DNA from: Enhydrobacter aerosaccus
GTDB lineage: Bacteria; Pseudomonadota; Alphaproteobacteria; Reyranellales; Reyranellaceae
NCBI RefSeq assembly: GCF_900167455.1
Contig: NZ_FUWJ01000003.1
Coordinates: forward strand, 186,001-250,000
Direction of reading: 5' to 3'
DNA length: 64,000 bases
Part shown: piece by piece, positions 1-8,917 of the stretch
Numbering within the stretch: position 1 is the stretch's first letter
Layout: the number at the start of each line of letters is the position of its first letter
The notes under the pieces: generated by a model
Told to the model about the DNA's origin: nothing
Databases searched by the model: none
What the model saw: the letters and a program-made list of their open reading frames with translations, nothing else
Made by a program: the position numbers and the translations under genes

Positions 1-44
1 CCTGGGCTGCCGAGCCGCCTCACGTCTTCCGCGCCGACGAATAG
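1..44 (+). CDS. possible 3' end of an upstream gene (partial)
   Basis: One forward frame is open from the left edge and ends at a TAG at 42-44, encoding WAAEPPHVFRADE as the last residues. The stop lies 11 bases before the amidase start, as expected for the tail of a preceding gene in the same operon. Too little is visible to name a family, and the frame may be open by chance. Confidence 0.3.
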   Translation, partial: WAAEPPHVFRADE

Positions 45-55
45 AGACAACAGAC

Positions 56-1453
56 ATGACGGATTTGACAACGCTCGGCATCGCCGAGGCCGGCCGCCTG
101 ATGGCGCGCGGCGAGATCACCTCGGTCGCCCTGACGGAAGCGTTCCTGAAGCGGATCGAGGCCGTGGACTCCAAGGTTCACAGCTACATCACGGTCACGG
201 CGGATGTCGCGCGGCTCGCCGCCCAGCAGGCCGACATGGAGATGAGGGGCGGCTTCTGGCGCGGTCCCCTGCATGGTATTCCGGTCGCCCTGAAGGACAT
301 CTACGAGACGGCCGGCATCCGCACGACCGGCCATTCGCATCTGAAGGCCGACTATGTGCCGTCGATCGATGCCGAAACCGTGCGCCGTCTCAAGGCGGGA
401 GGTGCCGTCCTGCTCGGCAAGCTCGGCACCCACGAATTCGCCAATGGCGCGATGACGGCCGACCAGCCCTTTCCCGCCGTGCTCAATCCCTGGACGCTGA
501 AGCACCAGCCCGGCGGATCGTCGAGCGGCTCGGGAGCGGCCGTGGCCGCGGCCCTGTGCATGGGCGCCATGGGCTCCGATACCGGCGGCTCGATCCGCAA
601 TCCCGCCGGTTATTGCGGCGTCGCCGGCATCAAGCCGACCTACGGCCTGGTAAGTCGCTGCGGCATCTTCCCACTCGCCTTCAGCCTCGACACCGCCGGC
701 CCCATGGCGTGGACGGTCGAGGACTGCGCCCTCATGCTCGACGTGCTGGCCGGCCACGATCCCAACGACCAGGCCTCCGCCAAGGTCGCCAAGGTCGATT
801 ACGGCGCGGCGGCGCAACGGCCGATCAAGGGCATGCGCATTGCCCTGGCGCGAAGCTGGTACGAGCGCGACGATGCCAGCATCACGCCCGAAACGAAGAA
901 GGGCATCGACGAGGCTGTCCGCGTCTTCAAGGATCTAGGCGCAATCGTCGAAGACGTCGTCTTCCCCGATCTCTGGGGCTATCACGTCTGCGGGCGGATC
1001 ATCATCTCGGTGGAAGCGCACGCCATTCATCGCCGCGATATCATCGAACGACCGGAGAAGTTCGGTTACACGACACGGCGGCGCTTCCAGATCGGCGCCT
1101 TCTTCTCGGCCGAGCAGTATCTGTCCGCGCTACGCCTGCGTCGCCAGCTCCATCAGGAGACGCGGGCGGCGATGCGAGGCTACGACCTCGTCATGATGGC
1201 GAGCCAGTGGGGACCGCCGGAGCCCGCCGACGAAGCGCCGGCGATCTTCCATTTCCTCAGCAAGCCGTCCCTCACCATGCCCTTCAACGTGACCGGGCAG
1301 CCCGCGCTTGCCCTGTGCTGCGGCTATGGCAGCGATGGCTTGCCGCTTAGTATCCAGCTCGGCGGACGCGCCTTCGACGAAGCGAGCGTTTTCGCCGCAG
1401 GCGCCGCCTATGAGCGCGCGACCGGTTGGCGGTCGCGGCGGCCGGCCCTCTGA
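56..1453 (+). CDS. amidase-signature family amidase
   Basis: A 465-residue cytoplasmic amidase-signature hydrolase, the family of GatA and of amidases that cleave C-N bonds of amides. The catalytic triad is visible: Lys80 in VALKD, the cis-Ser at about 155 in GGSSSGSG, and nucleophile Ser179 in SDTGGSIR; the 24-residue spacing of the two serines matches malonamidase E2. The length suits a stand-alone amidase. No gatB or gatC is nearby, so a role in tRNA amidation is unlikely. The gene runs 13 bases ahead of an ABC solute-binding protein, which suggests that substrate uptake and amide hydrolysis are coupled. The substrate cannot be told from sequence. Confidence 0.9.
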   Translation: MTDLTTLGIAEAGRLMARGEITSVALTEAFLKRIEAVDSKVHSYITVTADVARLAAQQADMEMRGGFWRGPLHGIPVALKDIYETAGIRTTGHSHLKADYVPSIDAETVRRLKAGGAVLLGKLGTHEFANGAMTADQPFPAVLNPWTLKHQPGGSSSGSGAAVAAALCMGAMGSDTGGSIRNPAGYCGVAGIKPTYGLVSRCGIFPLAFSLDTAGPMAWTVEDCALMLDVLAGHDPNDQASAKVAKVDYGAAAQRPIKGMRIALARSWYERDDASITPETKKGIDEAVRVFKDLGAIVEDVVFPDLWGYHVCGRIIISVEAHAIHRRDIIERPEKFGYTTRRRFQIGAFFSAEQYLSALRLRRQLHQETRAAMRGYDLVMMASQWGPPEPADEAPAIFHFLSKPSLTMPFNVTGQPALALCCGYGSDGLPLSIQLGGRAFDEASVFAAGAAYERATGWRSRRPAL

Positions 1454-1466
1454 AAATCAGGAGACG

Positions 1467-3080
1467 ATGATGAAGCTATCACGCCGCACGTTGCTCGCTG
1501 GCGCGGGCGCGTTGACCCTGCCCGTGCTGGAAGGCATACGGCCCGCGTCGGCGCAGGAGAAGGTCGTGCGCTATGGCATCTCCATGGCCGACATTCCGCT
1601 TACGACAGGCCAGCCCGATCGCGGCGCCGGCGCCTATCAGTTCACTGGGCTCACGCTCTACGATCCGCTGGTGGCATGGGAGCTCGATGTCGCCGACCGG
1701 CCGGGCAAGCTGATCCCCGGCCTTGCCACCGAGTGGAAGGTCGACGACGCCGACAAGACCCTGTGGGTCTTCAAGCTCAGGCCGGATGTGAAGTTCCACG
1801 ACGGTTCCACCTTCAACGCCGATGCGGTGATCTGGAACCTCGACAAGGTGTTCGACAGCAAGGCGCCGCAATTCGATCAGCGCCAGGCGGCCCAGGTCCG
1901 GCCGCGCCTGCCCTCGATTGCCAGCTATCGGAAGCTCGACGACATGACGGTCGAGATCAAGACCAAGGCCGTCGATGCACTGTTCCCGTATCAGATGCTG
2001 TGGTTCCTGGTGTCGAGTCCGGCGCAATGGGAGAAGGTCGGCAAGGACTGGAACAAGTTCGCCTCCGAACCTTCCGGCACCGGCCCGTTCAAGCTCGCCC
2101 GCCTGGTGCCGCGCGAACGTGCGGAGCTGGTGAAGAACGATGGCTACTGGAATCCCAAGCGCATTCCCAAGAGCGATCGTATCGTGCTGGTCTGTGCACC
2201 CGAGGATTCAAGCCGCACCGCCGCCCTGATCTCCAACTCGGTCGACATGATCGAGACGCCGCCGCCGGATACGGTCGATCGCCTGAAGCAGGCCGGCATG
2301 CGGATCGAGACCAACGTCACGCCGCACGTCTGGAACTACCACCCCTCTCTGCTTCCGGGCTCTCCCTGGACCGACATCAGGCTGCGCAAGGCCGCCAATC
2401 TCGCCATCGATCGCGATGCCATCGTCAAGCTGCTGAACGGCCTGGCCAAGCCCGCCTACGGTCAGGTCGATCGCACCAGCCCGTGGTTCGGCAAGCCGAC
2501 TTTCGAGATCAAGTACGCACCGGACGAGGCACGCAAGCTGGTGACCGACACCGGCTTCAGCAAGGCGCAGCCGCTCAAGACCAAGTTCGTTGTCGCAAGC
2601 GGCGGTACCGGCCAGATGCTGTCGCTGCCCATGAACGAGGCGATCCAGGAGATGTTCAAGGACGTCTATATCGACGTCGAGTTCAAGGTCGTCGAGCTCG
2701 AGGCGATGTATACGGCCTGGCGTGCCGGGGCTAAGGCCGACATGAACAAGGACATCAGCGCCAACAACATCGCCTATGTGACGTCCGATCCGGTCTACGC
2801 CATCACCCGGTTCTTTGCTTCCAACCAGGCCGCTCCGGTGGGCGTCAACTGGAGCTACTACGCGAATCCGGAGGTCGACAAGCTGATCGGCGAGGCGCAG
2901 ACGACCTTCGACCCCGCCAAGCAGGATGCACTGATGGCGCGCGTGCACGAGAAGGTGGTCGACGATGCCGTGCTGATCTGGGTCGTGCACGACGTCAACC
3001 CGCATGCGCTATCGCCCAAGATCAAGTCGTACGTCCAGGCCCAGCACTGGTTCCAGGACCTGACGACGATCGGAGTCTAG
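1467..3080 (+). CDS. ABC transporter substrate-binding protein, family 5 (peptide/nickel type)
   Basis: A 537-residue periplasmic solute-binding protein of the oligopeptide/dipeptide class (SBP_bac_5). The chosen start ATGATGAAG lies just after a GGAGA motif and gives a short N-region with a twin-arginine-like SRRTLLAG, a hydrophobic stretch and a cleavage site near ASAQ, so Tat export is plausible. An in-frame start 53 codons upstream would lie inside the amidase and would bury the signal peptide. The body has family features such as the FKLRPDVKFHDG and GTGPFKL segments. No permease or ATPase genes follow, because the next gene is convergent, so the partner components must be upstream or elsewhere. 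Confidence 0.9.
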   Translation: MMKLSRRTLLAGAGALTLPVLEGIRPASAQEKVVRYGISMADIPLTTGQPDRGAGAYQFTGLTLYDPLVAWELDVADRPGKLIPGLATEWKVDDADKTLWVFKLRPDVKFHDGSTFNADAVIWNLDKVFDSKAPQFDQRQAAQVRPRLPSIASYRKLDDMTVEIKTKAVDALFPYQMLWFLVSSPAQWEKVGKDWNKFASEPSGTGPFKLARLVPRERAELVKNDGYWNPKRIPKSDRIVLVCAPEDSSRTAALISNSVDMIETPPPDTVDRLKQAGMRIETNVTPHVWNYHPSLLPGSPWTDIRLRKAANLAIDRDAIVKLLNGLAKPAYGQVDRTSPWFGKPTFEIKYAPDEARKLVTDTGFSKAQPLKTKFVVASGGTGQMLSLPMNEAIQEMFKDVYIDVEFKVVELEAMYTAWRAGAKADMNKDISANNIAYVTSDPVYAITRFFASNQAAPVGVNWSYYANPEVDKLIGEAQTTFDPAKQDALMARVHEKVVDDAVLIWVVHDVNPHALSPKIKSYVQAQHWFQDLTTIGV

Positions 3081-3083
3081 CCG

Positions 3084-4094
3084 CTAGCCCGACCGAACGA
3101 TGGCAAGAGCGTCCGCGAAAGCGGGCGTTGCAAGACCTTCGAGGAAGGCACGAAGCGCGACCCTGCTCGCGATCCTCTGCGTCTCGAAGGTGTTCGAGAT
3201 CAAACGGCCATCATCGAGGGCGGCCCGGAAGGCGGCAGGCGTCGGCGCGGCGAGATCGCTCTCCCGCAGATCGGGCCGCGCAGTGGCAACGAAGAAGCCA
3301 TTGGCCAAGGCGTAGAACAGACGCGTGAGCTGCCGCATCACCAGCAGTCGGGCGCGCAGCAGTCCATCCGATGGACGACCCGACCACGACCGGATCAGCA
3401 CTTCCTGCAAATCCGGCGTCGCGGCCACGTACATCGTCATGATCGCGATATCGACCAGAGGATCGTTGCGATAGGCCGTCTCCCAGTCGATCAGCCACAA
3501 CCTCTGCCCATCGAACAGGATATTGCCGGGATGCGAGTCGTTGTGGCTCGAAACCAACGCCGCGTCGTTCCAGGGATAAGCGGCGCGGATGCGCTCGAAG
3601 CCTTCACGGTGGGCATCGAGCAAACCGTCGGCAAAGAGCCGGGAGCGCAGCAGCCGATCGAACATCCCGCCAATGATCGATGGGTAGTCGCCGACGGCCG
3701 GAAAGGGCGGTATCGCCTGCAGCCTGGCGGCGAGATGGCCGAGCGCACGCGACAGCGCCTCGAGGCCGCCGGGATAGTCGGCGAGAGAGCGACTCTCGAT
3801 GAAGTCCATGACGACGACGCCGGCGGCCGCATCGGCGTAGCGGATAGCAGGCGCGATGCCTGCTTCAGCCGCCGCTTGCATGCAGCGATATGCCCGCGGC
3901 GGATCGCGCACGTCATCGCGCAGAAACGAGTCGAAGCGCAACAGATAGGGCCGACCGCCCACTTCGATTCGGTAGATGAGCGCCGAGGCGCCGCCCACGA
4001 TCGGTTTGATCAACGAGACAGCGGTCGGACCGAAAGCCGCTTTCAACGCCGCACGGGCCATCTGGCGACGGTCCTCGGGAATGGAATTCAACAT
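3084..4094 (-). CDS. phosphotransferase (aminoglycoside phosphotransferase/choline kinase-like)
   Basis: A 336-residue protein with the protein-kinase-like APH fold. The catalytic loop SSHNDSHPGNILFDG (family HxDxxxxN) and the metal-binding aspartate in WLIDWE are present, followed by YRNDPLVDIA as in choline/ethanolamine kinases. The N-terminal part has the glycine-rich segment GGASALIYRIEV and a VIK-like lysine region typical of the nucleotide site. The real substrate is unknown; the family phosphorylates small alcohols as well as aminoglycosides, and nothing here argues for drug resistance. It ends 3 bases from the convergent binding-protein gene. Confidence 0.85.
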   Translation of the reverse strand: MLNSIPEDRRQMARAALKAAFGPTAVSLIKPIVGGASALIYRIEVGGRPYLLRFDSFLRDDVRDPPRAYRCMQAAAEAGIAPAIRYADAAAGVVVMDFIESRSLADYPGGLEALSRALGHLAARLQAIPPFPAVGDYPSIIGGMFDRLLRSRLFADGLLDAHREGFERIRAAYPWNDAALVSSHNDSHPGNILFDGQRLWLIDWETAYRNDPLVDIAIMTMYVAATPDLQEVLIRSWSGRPSDGLLRARLLVMRQLTRLFYALANGFFVATARPDLRESDLAAPTPAAFRAALDDGRLISNTFETQRIASRVALRAFLEGLATPAFADALAIVRSG

Positions 4095-4110
4095 AGCGAG
4101 CTCCTGACGT

Positions 4111-4130
4111 GCCGGCCCCCTCGGGCCGGC
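4111..4130 (-). promoter_or_regulatory. 8-bp GC hairpin in the leader of the phosphotransferase gene
   Basis: GCCGGCCC at 4111-4118 pairs perfectly with GGGCCGGC at 4123-4130 around a 4-base loop. It lies 17 bases upstream of the leftward start at 4094. No T-run follows on either strand, so it is not a simple terminator. Any role in translation of the downstream gene is inference. Confidence 0.35.
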
Positions 4131-4197
4131 AGGAAATGCGGAAGCCTGACTATGTCAGCGATCCATCGGACTATCCTTTTGCAGTGGTGACAGGATA

Positions 4198-4917
4198 TCA
4201 GCAGCCGATCTTTTTCGCGACCTCGACAATGGAACTGCCGACCGCGTCCCAGTTACCCTCGGCCTTGAGATCACGCGTCTGGCCGGGCCCGTGTTCCAGG
4301 GGCCGGTGGACGAAGCCGGTCGACAGGCCGCATTTCTGCGCCGCGGCCAGATCGCCGTTGTGCGCGGCTACCAGCATCACCTGGTGCGGCTTCAGGTACA
4401 TGCTATCGACGACGCCGAGATAGGCTTCAGGGTCGGGCTTGTAGTGGTGGAAAGTTTCGCCGGAGAAGCAATGATCCCACGGGATGCCGGCATTCTTGGC
4501 CATGTTGATCAGCAGCGCGACATTGCCGTTGCTGAGCGTGGCCACGACATACTTCTTCTTCATCAGGCCAATGCCTTCCACCGAATCCGGCCAGGGCCTG
4601 AGCTTGTGCCAGAGATGCGTGAACTCCCAGACTGCTTCCTCGCCCGGATGCTTCAGCCCCCGCTTCTGCAGCAGCATCTCGAAGGCCTCCTTGTGGAGGT
4701 CGTCGATGCGCGTCCACGGCAGGTCGCCTTTGCGCACCCGGCCCATCTGCGGCTGGTAGAGGCCGCGCCAGTCGTCGGCAAAGCTGGTCCAGTCGGTGTC
4801 GAGGCCGTGCTTGCGGCCGAGTTTGGGCAGATCCTCGATCAGGCTGCCCCGCCAATCCACGACCGTTCCGAAGACGTCGAAGATGCAGACCTTGAGATCG
4901 CTGAAGTCCTTTGCCAT
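4198..4917 (-). CDS. haloacid dehalogenase type II (HAD superfamily)
   Basis: A 239-residue HAD hydrolase resembling L-2-haloacid dehalogenases, which replace the halogen of 2-haloalkanoates by hydroxyl through an aspartyl ester. The nucleophile motif is CIFDVFGTVVDWRGS near residue 11, motif II is ATLSNGN, and the lysine motif is HYKPDPEAY. The acidic region appears as VAAHNGDL. The start at 4917 is preceded by GGAGGA at good spacing; a start 35 codons earlier would overlap the divergent tag promoter region. Many HAD members of this type are general phosphatases or act on 2-haloacids, so substrate remains open. Confidence 0.85.
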   Translation of the reverse strand: MAKDFSDLKVCIFDVFGTVVDWRGSLIEDLPKLGRKHGLDTDWTSFADDWRGLYQPQMGRVRKGDLPWTRIDDLHKEAFEMLLQKRGLKHPGEEAVWEFTHLWHKLRPWPDSVEGIGLMKKKYVVATLSNGNVALLINMAKNAGIPWDHCFSGETFHHYKPDPEAYLGVVDSMYLKPHQVMLVAAHNGDLAAAQKCGLSTGFVHRPLEHGPGQTRDLKAEGNWDAVGSSIVEVAKKIGC

Positions 4918-4981
4918 GACACGTTCCTCCAAATTGCGGCGCAGTGTGGCGTCCCGCGCGCCGCTTGGGTAGGGTCCGGCC

Positions 4982-5575
4982 ATGGTCTGGAAGCACGACA
5001 CGATTGCAGGCACCGACGGCAAGCCGCGCTGCGGCTGGGCGACCGCCGATCCGCTCTACGAGGCCTATCACGACAAGGAATGGGGACGACCGCTCAAGGA
5101 CGATCAGGCCCTGTTCGAGTTGCTGACACTGGAAGGCTGCCAGGCCGGGCTGTCCTGGATCACGGTGCTGCGCAAGCGCGAGCATTACCGCAAGGTCTAT
5201 GATGGCTTCGATCCGAAGCGGATCGCACGCTACACGCCGGCCAAGCTCGAGAAGCTGCTGGCCGATCCCGGCATCATCCGCCATCGGGGCAAGATCGAGG
5301 CGAGCGTCAGCAATGCCAGGGCCTATCTGGCGCTGATCGAACGCGAGGGATCGTTCTCCGGTTTCCTCTGGGATTTCGTCGGCGGCAAGCCGAAGAAGAA
5401 TGTCCCCAGGAGCCTGAAGGACGTTCCGGCCCGATCACCGGAAAGTGACGCGATGTCGAAGGCGTTGAAGAAGGCCGGCTTCAAGTTCGTGGGATCGACG
5501 ATCTGCTACGCCTTCATGCAGGCCTCGGGCATGGTCGACGATCATGTCGTGGGCTGTCATCGTCATCGCGATTAG
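4982..5575 (+). CDS. tag: DNA-3-methyladenine glycosylase I
   Basis: A 197-residue base-excision repair enzyme that removes 3-methyladenine from alkylated DNA. It shows the family order RCGWA near the N-terminus, YHDKEWGRP, LTLEGCQAGLSW, the KIEASVSNARA segment and a C-terminal DDHVVGCH. The Cys and His residues of RCGW, YHDKEW and VVGCHRH correspond to the structural zinc ligands of E. coli Tag. Length matches the family (about 190). It is divergent from the dehalogenase gene with a 64-base shared promoter region and is followed 17 bases later by the M81 peptidase. Confidence 0.94.
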   Translation: MVWKHDTIAGTDGKPRCGWATADPLYEAYHDKEWGRPLKDDQALFELLTLEGCQAGLSWITVLRKREHYRKVYDGFDPKRIARYTPAKLEKLLADPGIIRHRGKIEASVSNARAYLALIEREGSFSGFLWDFVGGKPKKNVPRSLKDVPARSPESDAMSKALKKAGFKFVGSTICYAFMQASGMVDDHVVGCHRHRD

Positions 5576-5592
5576 TCGTCAGGAGTGAGTTC

Positions 5593-7053
5593 GTGAGCAA
5601 GCGTATCTTCATCGCCGCGCTGGGCACCGAGACCAACCAGTTCGTGCCCTTTCCGACCGGCCTTCGCTCCTACCAGGAACATGGCATCTGGCGCGGCGAC
5701 GCGACCCGGCACGCACCCACCAACTTCACGGCGCCGCTGCATGTCTGGCGCCAGGAAGCGGAGAAGCGCGGCTGGACGGTGATCGAGGGGCTGGCGACCT
5801 TCGCCGCACCGTCCGGCACCACGGTGCGCTCGGTCTACGAGGGCTTTCGCGACGAGCTGCTCGCCGGCCTCAAGGCTGCGATGCCGGTCGATGGCGTGCT
5901 GATCAACGTGCATGGCGCGATGGTCGCGGACGGCTACGACGATTGCGAAGGCGATCTCCTGTCGCGCGCTCGCGCGATCGTCGGCCCGACCGTCGCGATC
6001 GGCGCCGAGTTCGACCTGCATTGCCATCTGTCCCAGCTGATGCTGGACAGCGCCGACGTGCTGATCGGCTACAAGGAGTATCCGCACACCGACACGATGG
6101 AACGTGCGGCCGAACTGTTCGCCATCGTCGCCGATACGATCGAGGGCAAGGTCAAGCCGGTGATGGCACGGCACGACTGCCGCATGATCGCGCAGTATCG
6201 CACCTCGGTGCCGCCGATCAGCGAGTTCGTGACCCGCATGAAGTCGCTGGAAGGCAAGGACGGCATTCTGTCGGTGTCGTTGAGCCACGGCTTCTCCTTC
6301 GCCGATGTCGAGGATGTCGGGACGCGGACGCTCGTGGTGGCCGACGGCGACAGGGCCAAGGCCGAAGCGCTGGCGAAGCAGCTCGGCGATGAGCTGTGGG
6401 AGAACCGGGAGCGCTACGCGACCAGGTATCTCTCGATCGAGGAGGCGATGGACCGTGCCGCCTCGCACAATCAGGGCCCGCTGGTGCTGGCCGATCGCGC
6501 CGACAATCCCGGCTCGGGTGCTCCCGGCGATTCGACCTTCGTGCTGAAGGCGCTGGTGGAGCGGCAGATCGGGCCGACGCTGTTCGGCGTCATGTGGGAT
6601 CCCATGGCCTTTCGCATCGCCGAGGAAGCCGGCGAGGGCGCGCGTCTGCGCATGCGGCTGGGTGGTAAGTCGGGCGCGGTGAGCGGCGATCCGGTCGATC
6701 TCGACGTGACGGTGAAGAAGATCACCCGCGGTGCCCGCCAACCCTATGGTCCGGTGACGGTGCCGCTCGGCGACATGGCGCTGCTATCATCCGAGCATGT
6801 CGATGTCGCGATCTGCACGCTGCGCACCCAGACCTTCCATGCCGACGCCTTCAAGGCCGTCGGCGCCGATCCGGCCGACTATCGCGTCGTCGTCGTGAAG
6901 TCGGCGCAGCATTTCTATAACGGCTTCGTCGGCCTGGCGAAGGAGATCCTCTACGTCGCCTCGCCCGGCGCCGCCGATCCCGATGTCACGCGGCTGCCCT
7001 ACACCAAGCGCAAGACACCGTTCTGGCCCAAGGTCGCCGATCCCTGGAAGTAG
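5593..7053 (+). CDS. M81 family metallopeptidase (MlrC-like)
   Basis: A 486-residue protein of the M81/microcystinase C family. It starts with GTG at 5593, preceded by AGGAG at 5581-5585; the product begins SKRIFIAALGTETNQF. Conserved acidic/histidine segments include NVHGAMVADGYDDCEGD and GAEFDLHCHLS followed by GYKEYPHTDTMERA, the probable metal-binding region, and the C-terminal domain has DNPGSGAPGDST. MlrC itself acts on linearised microcystin, but most alphaproteobacterial homologues have unknown, probably peptide or amide, substrates. The gene follows tag closely and may share its transcript. Confidence 0.88.
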   Translation: MSKRIFIAALGTETNQFVPFPTGLRSYQEHGIWRGDATRHAPTNFTAPLHVWRQEAEKRGWTVIEGLATFAAPSGTTVRSVYEGFRDELLAGLKAAMPVDGVLINVHGAMVADGYDDCEGDLLSRARAIVGPTVAIGAEFDLHCHLSQLMLDSADVLIGYKEYPHTDTMERAAELFAIVADTIEGKVKPVMARHDCRMIAQYRTSVPPISEFVTRMKSLEGKDGILSVSLSHGFSFADVEDVGTRTLVVADGDRAKAEALAKQLGDELWENRERYATRYLSIEEAMDRAASHNQGPLVLADRADNPGSGAPGDSTFVLKALVERQIGPTLFGVMWDPMAFRIAEEAGEGARLRMRLGGKSGAVSGDPVDLDVTVKKITRGARQPYGPVTVPLGDMALLSSEHVDVAICTLRTQTFHADAFKAVGADPADYRVVVVKSAQHFYNGFVGLAKEILYVASPGAADPDVTRLPYTKRKTPFWPKVADPWK

Positions 7054-7090
7054 TCTGGATCAAAGCAGCGATTTCGAACCCGGGTGGCTC

Positions 7091-7747
7091 TCAATCCGCC
7101 GGCGGTTGGCTTGCGGTGTACACCGCCAATTGAGCAGCAAAGGCCCGCTGGTAGGCCGGCCGGGCTTCGCCCCGCGCGACGTAGGCGGCGAGGTTCGGAT
7201 ACGCGTCGAGAAGGCCCGATGACCTCAGCCTCAGCAGCACGGACACCATCATCAGGTCACCGGCGCTGAAGGCACCATCGAGCCAGTCGGCACCGCCGAG
7301 GCGGGCCGAGAGTTGCTTCAACCGGTCGTGGACGCGCTCCTCGATCATAGGCAGGCGCTCCCTGGTCCAGGGCTTATCGCTCTCCAGAATCCGCGCGGTT
7401 GTGAGCTCGAGGATCGGCGGCTCCACCGTGTTGAGCGCGGCAAACATCCATGTGATGGCACGTGCCCGGGCCTTGGCCTCGTCCGGCAGCAGGCCGGCAT
7501 GGCGCTCGGCAAGATGGAACACGATGGCGCCCGTCTCGAACAGGGAGAGATCGCCATCCTCATAGGTCGGAATCTGGCCGAACGGATGCAGCGCCAGATG
7601 CGCGGGTTCCTTCAGCGCGCGGAACGAAACAAGACGAACCTCGTAGGGCTGGCCCACTTCCTCGAGCGCCCATCGAACGCGGGTATCGCGCGCCAGTCCC
7701 TGGCCCCGATCCGGCGAGTGTTCAAAGGCGGTAATGGTGATGGTCAA
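7091..7747 (-). CDS. glutathione S-transferase family protein
   Basis: A 218-residue cytoplasmic GST-like protein. The thioredoxin-fold N-terminal domain is visible with RVRWALEEVGQPYEV, the cis-proline segment HPFGQIPTYEDGD and the glutathione-binding LFETGAIVFHLAE. The all-helical C-terminal domain carries LDGAFSAGDLMMV, the usual N-capping box. Family members conjugate glutathione to electrophiles or reduce peroxides. No substrate can be assigned. It is one of three GST genes in this window. Confidence 0.9.
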   Translation of the reverse strand: MTITITAFEHSPDRGQGLARDTRVRWALEEVGQPYEVRLVSFRALKEPAHLALHPFGQIPTYEDGDLSLFETGAIVFHLAERHAGLLPDEAKARARAITWMFAALNTVEPPILELTTARILESDKPWTRERLPMIEERVHDRLKQLSARLGGADWLDGAFSAGDLMMVSVLLRLRSSGLLDAYPNLAAYVARGEARPAYQRAFAAQLAVYTASQPPAD

Positions 7748-7780
7748 GGCGAGGCTTCTCTCTTCGGGGGATTTGCGTCC

Positions 7781-8053
7781 TCAGAGTAGCGGCTCGATCG
7801 CCTGTCGGGTTGCCTTGCCCTCGACGACGGGCACGACCTCGAACTCGACCACGTCCTGCCAATCGGCGATCCAGCGCTGGAACAAGGTGATGTCGTCGGT
7901 CTCCATGAGCTGGAAGCAACGATCGAGATCGGCGGTGACGTAGCTCGCCACGAACTTCAGCCCGTCGGGCAGGCCGCGCCCCGAGTCGCGCAGCTTGCGA
8001 TAGACGGCCTTGCCGTCCTGGTTGCGGAATTTCTCGACCACCATGAACAGCAC
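7781..8053 (-). CDS. DUF3303 domain-containing protein
   Basis: A 90-residue protein matching the DUF3303 pattern: LFMVVEKFRN at the start, an RDSGRGLPDGLKFVASYVTADLDRCFQ-like centre and WQDVVEFEVVPV at the end. I chose the GTG at 8053, giving VLFMVVEKF, because family members begin MLYMVVE and GGGAGA lies about 7 bases upstream; the internal ATG at 8044 would remove three conserved residues. Function is unknown; the fold is probably a small ferredoxin-like dimer. It lies 66 bases from the divergent dapB. Confidence 0.8.
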   Translation of the reverse strand: MLFMVVEKFRNQDGKAVYRKLRDSGRGLPDGLKFVASYVTADLDRCFQLMETDDITLFQRWIADWQDVVEFEVVPVVEGKATRQAIEPLL

Positions 8054-8119
8054 GTAGCGTCTCCCGTCGCGTCCGGAATATCGGTATTGTCGCCGGACAT
8101 TCAGGACAGGACCATAGAA

Positions 8120-8917
8120 ATGAAGATCGCCATCGTCGGCGCCTCGGGGCGCATGGGCCAAATGCTGATCCGCCAGATCGCCCGCACCGAGGGCTGCAGC
8201 CTTGCGGGCGCCAGCGAGGCTCCCAATGGCAAGGCCATCGGTCGCGATGCCGGTGAGGTCGCGGGCCTCGAAGCCAACGGCGTGAAGATCACTGGCGACA
8301 GCGCCGCTGCCATCGCCGCCGCGGATGTCGTGATCGACTTCACCGTGCCGGCCGCGACGGTCGCGCATGCCCGGATCGCGGCCGAGAGGGGCGTGTCCGT
8401 TGTGATCGGCACGACCGGCCTCGATCCGGAGCAGACGGCGGCGATCCACGACTGCGCCAAGCGCGTGCCGATCCTGTGGGCCGCCAACATGTCCCTGGGC
8501 ATCAACGTGCTGATGGCATTGGTGGAGAAGACCGCGTCGATGCTGGATCCGAGCTACGACATCGAGATTGTCGAGATGCACCACCGGCACAAGATCGACG
8601 CGCCCTCGGGCACGGCACTCGCCCTCGGCCGCTCGGCGGCGGCCGGCCGGCAGGTCAAGCTGGAGGATGTGTGGCGCAAGAGCCGCGACGGCCACACCGG
8701 CGCCCGACCGGTGGGCGAGATCGGCTTCGCCACCCTGCGTGGCGGCGAGGAGGTCGGCGTCCATACGGTGATGTTCGCCGCCGCCGGCGAGCGGCTGGAA
8801 CTCAGCCACCGCTCCTTCAGCCGCGAGACCTACGCCTCGGGTGCGGTGCGCGCGGCGCTGTGGCTCGAAGGAAAGAAGCCCGGCCTCTATGGCATGAAGG
8901 ACGTGCTGGGGCTCTAG
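8120..8917 (+). CDS. dapB: 4-hydroxy-tetrahydrodipicolinate reductase
   Basis: A 265-residue cytoplasmic enzyme of lysine and diaminopimelate synthesis that reduces 4-hydroxy-tetrahydrodipicolinate with NAD(P)H. The nucleotide-binding motif GASGRMGQM is at residues 7-15, and the diagnostic EMHHRHKIDAPSGTALALG supplies the catalytic His and the substrate-binding Lys. ATG at 8120 is chosen because the mature family begins MKIAIVGA. Length agrees with the family (about 265-270). The gene ends in a 4-base convergent overlap with the DUF2244 gene. dapD lies about 5.6 kb further right. Confidence 0.97.
   Translation: MKIAIVGASGRMGQMLIRQIARTEGCSLAGASEAPNGKAIGRDAGEVAGLEANGVKITGDSAAAIAAADVVIDFTVPAATVAHARIAAERGVSVVIGTTGLDPEQTAAIHDCAKRVPILWAANMSLGINVLMALVEKTASMLDPSYDIEIVEMHHRHKIDAPSGTALALGRSAAAGRQVKLEDVWRKSRDGHTGARPVGEIGFATLRGGEEVGVHTVMFAAAGERLELSHRSFSRETYASGAVRAALWLEGKKPGLYGMKDVLGL

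Noticed and set aside
1308..1466. N-terminal extension of the ABC binding protein
   Set aside because: It overlaps the amidase and would bury the signal peptide; ATG at 1467 has a good ribosome binding site.
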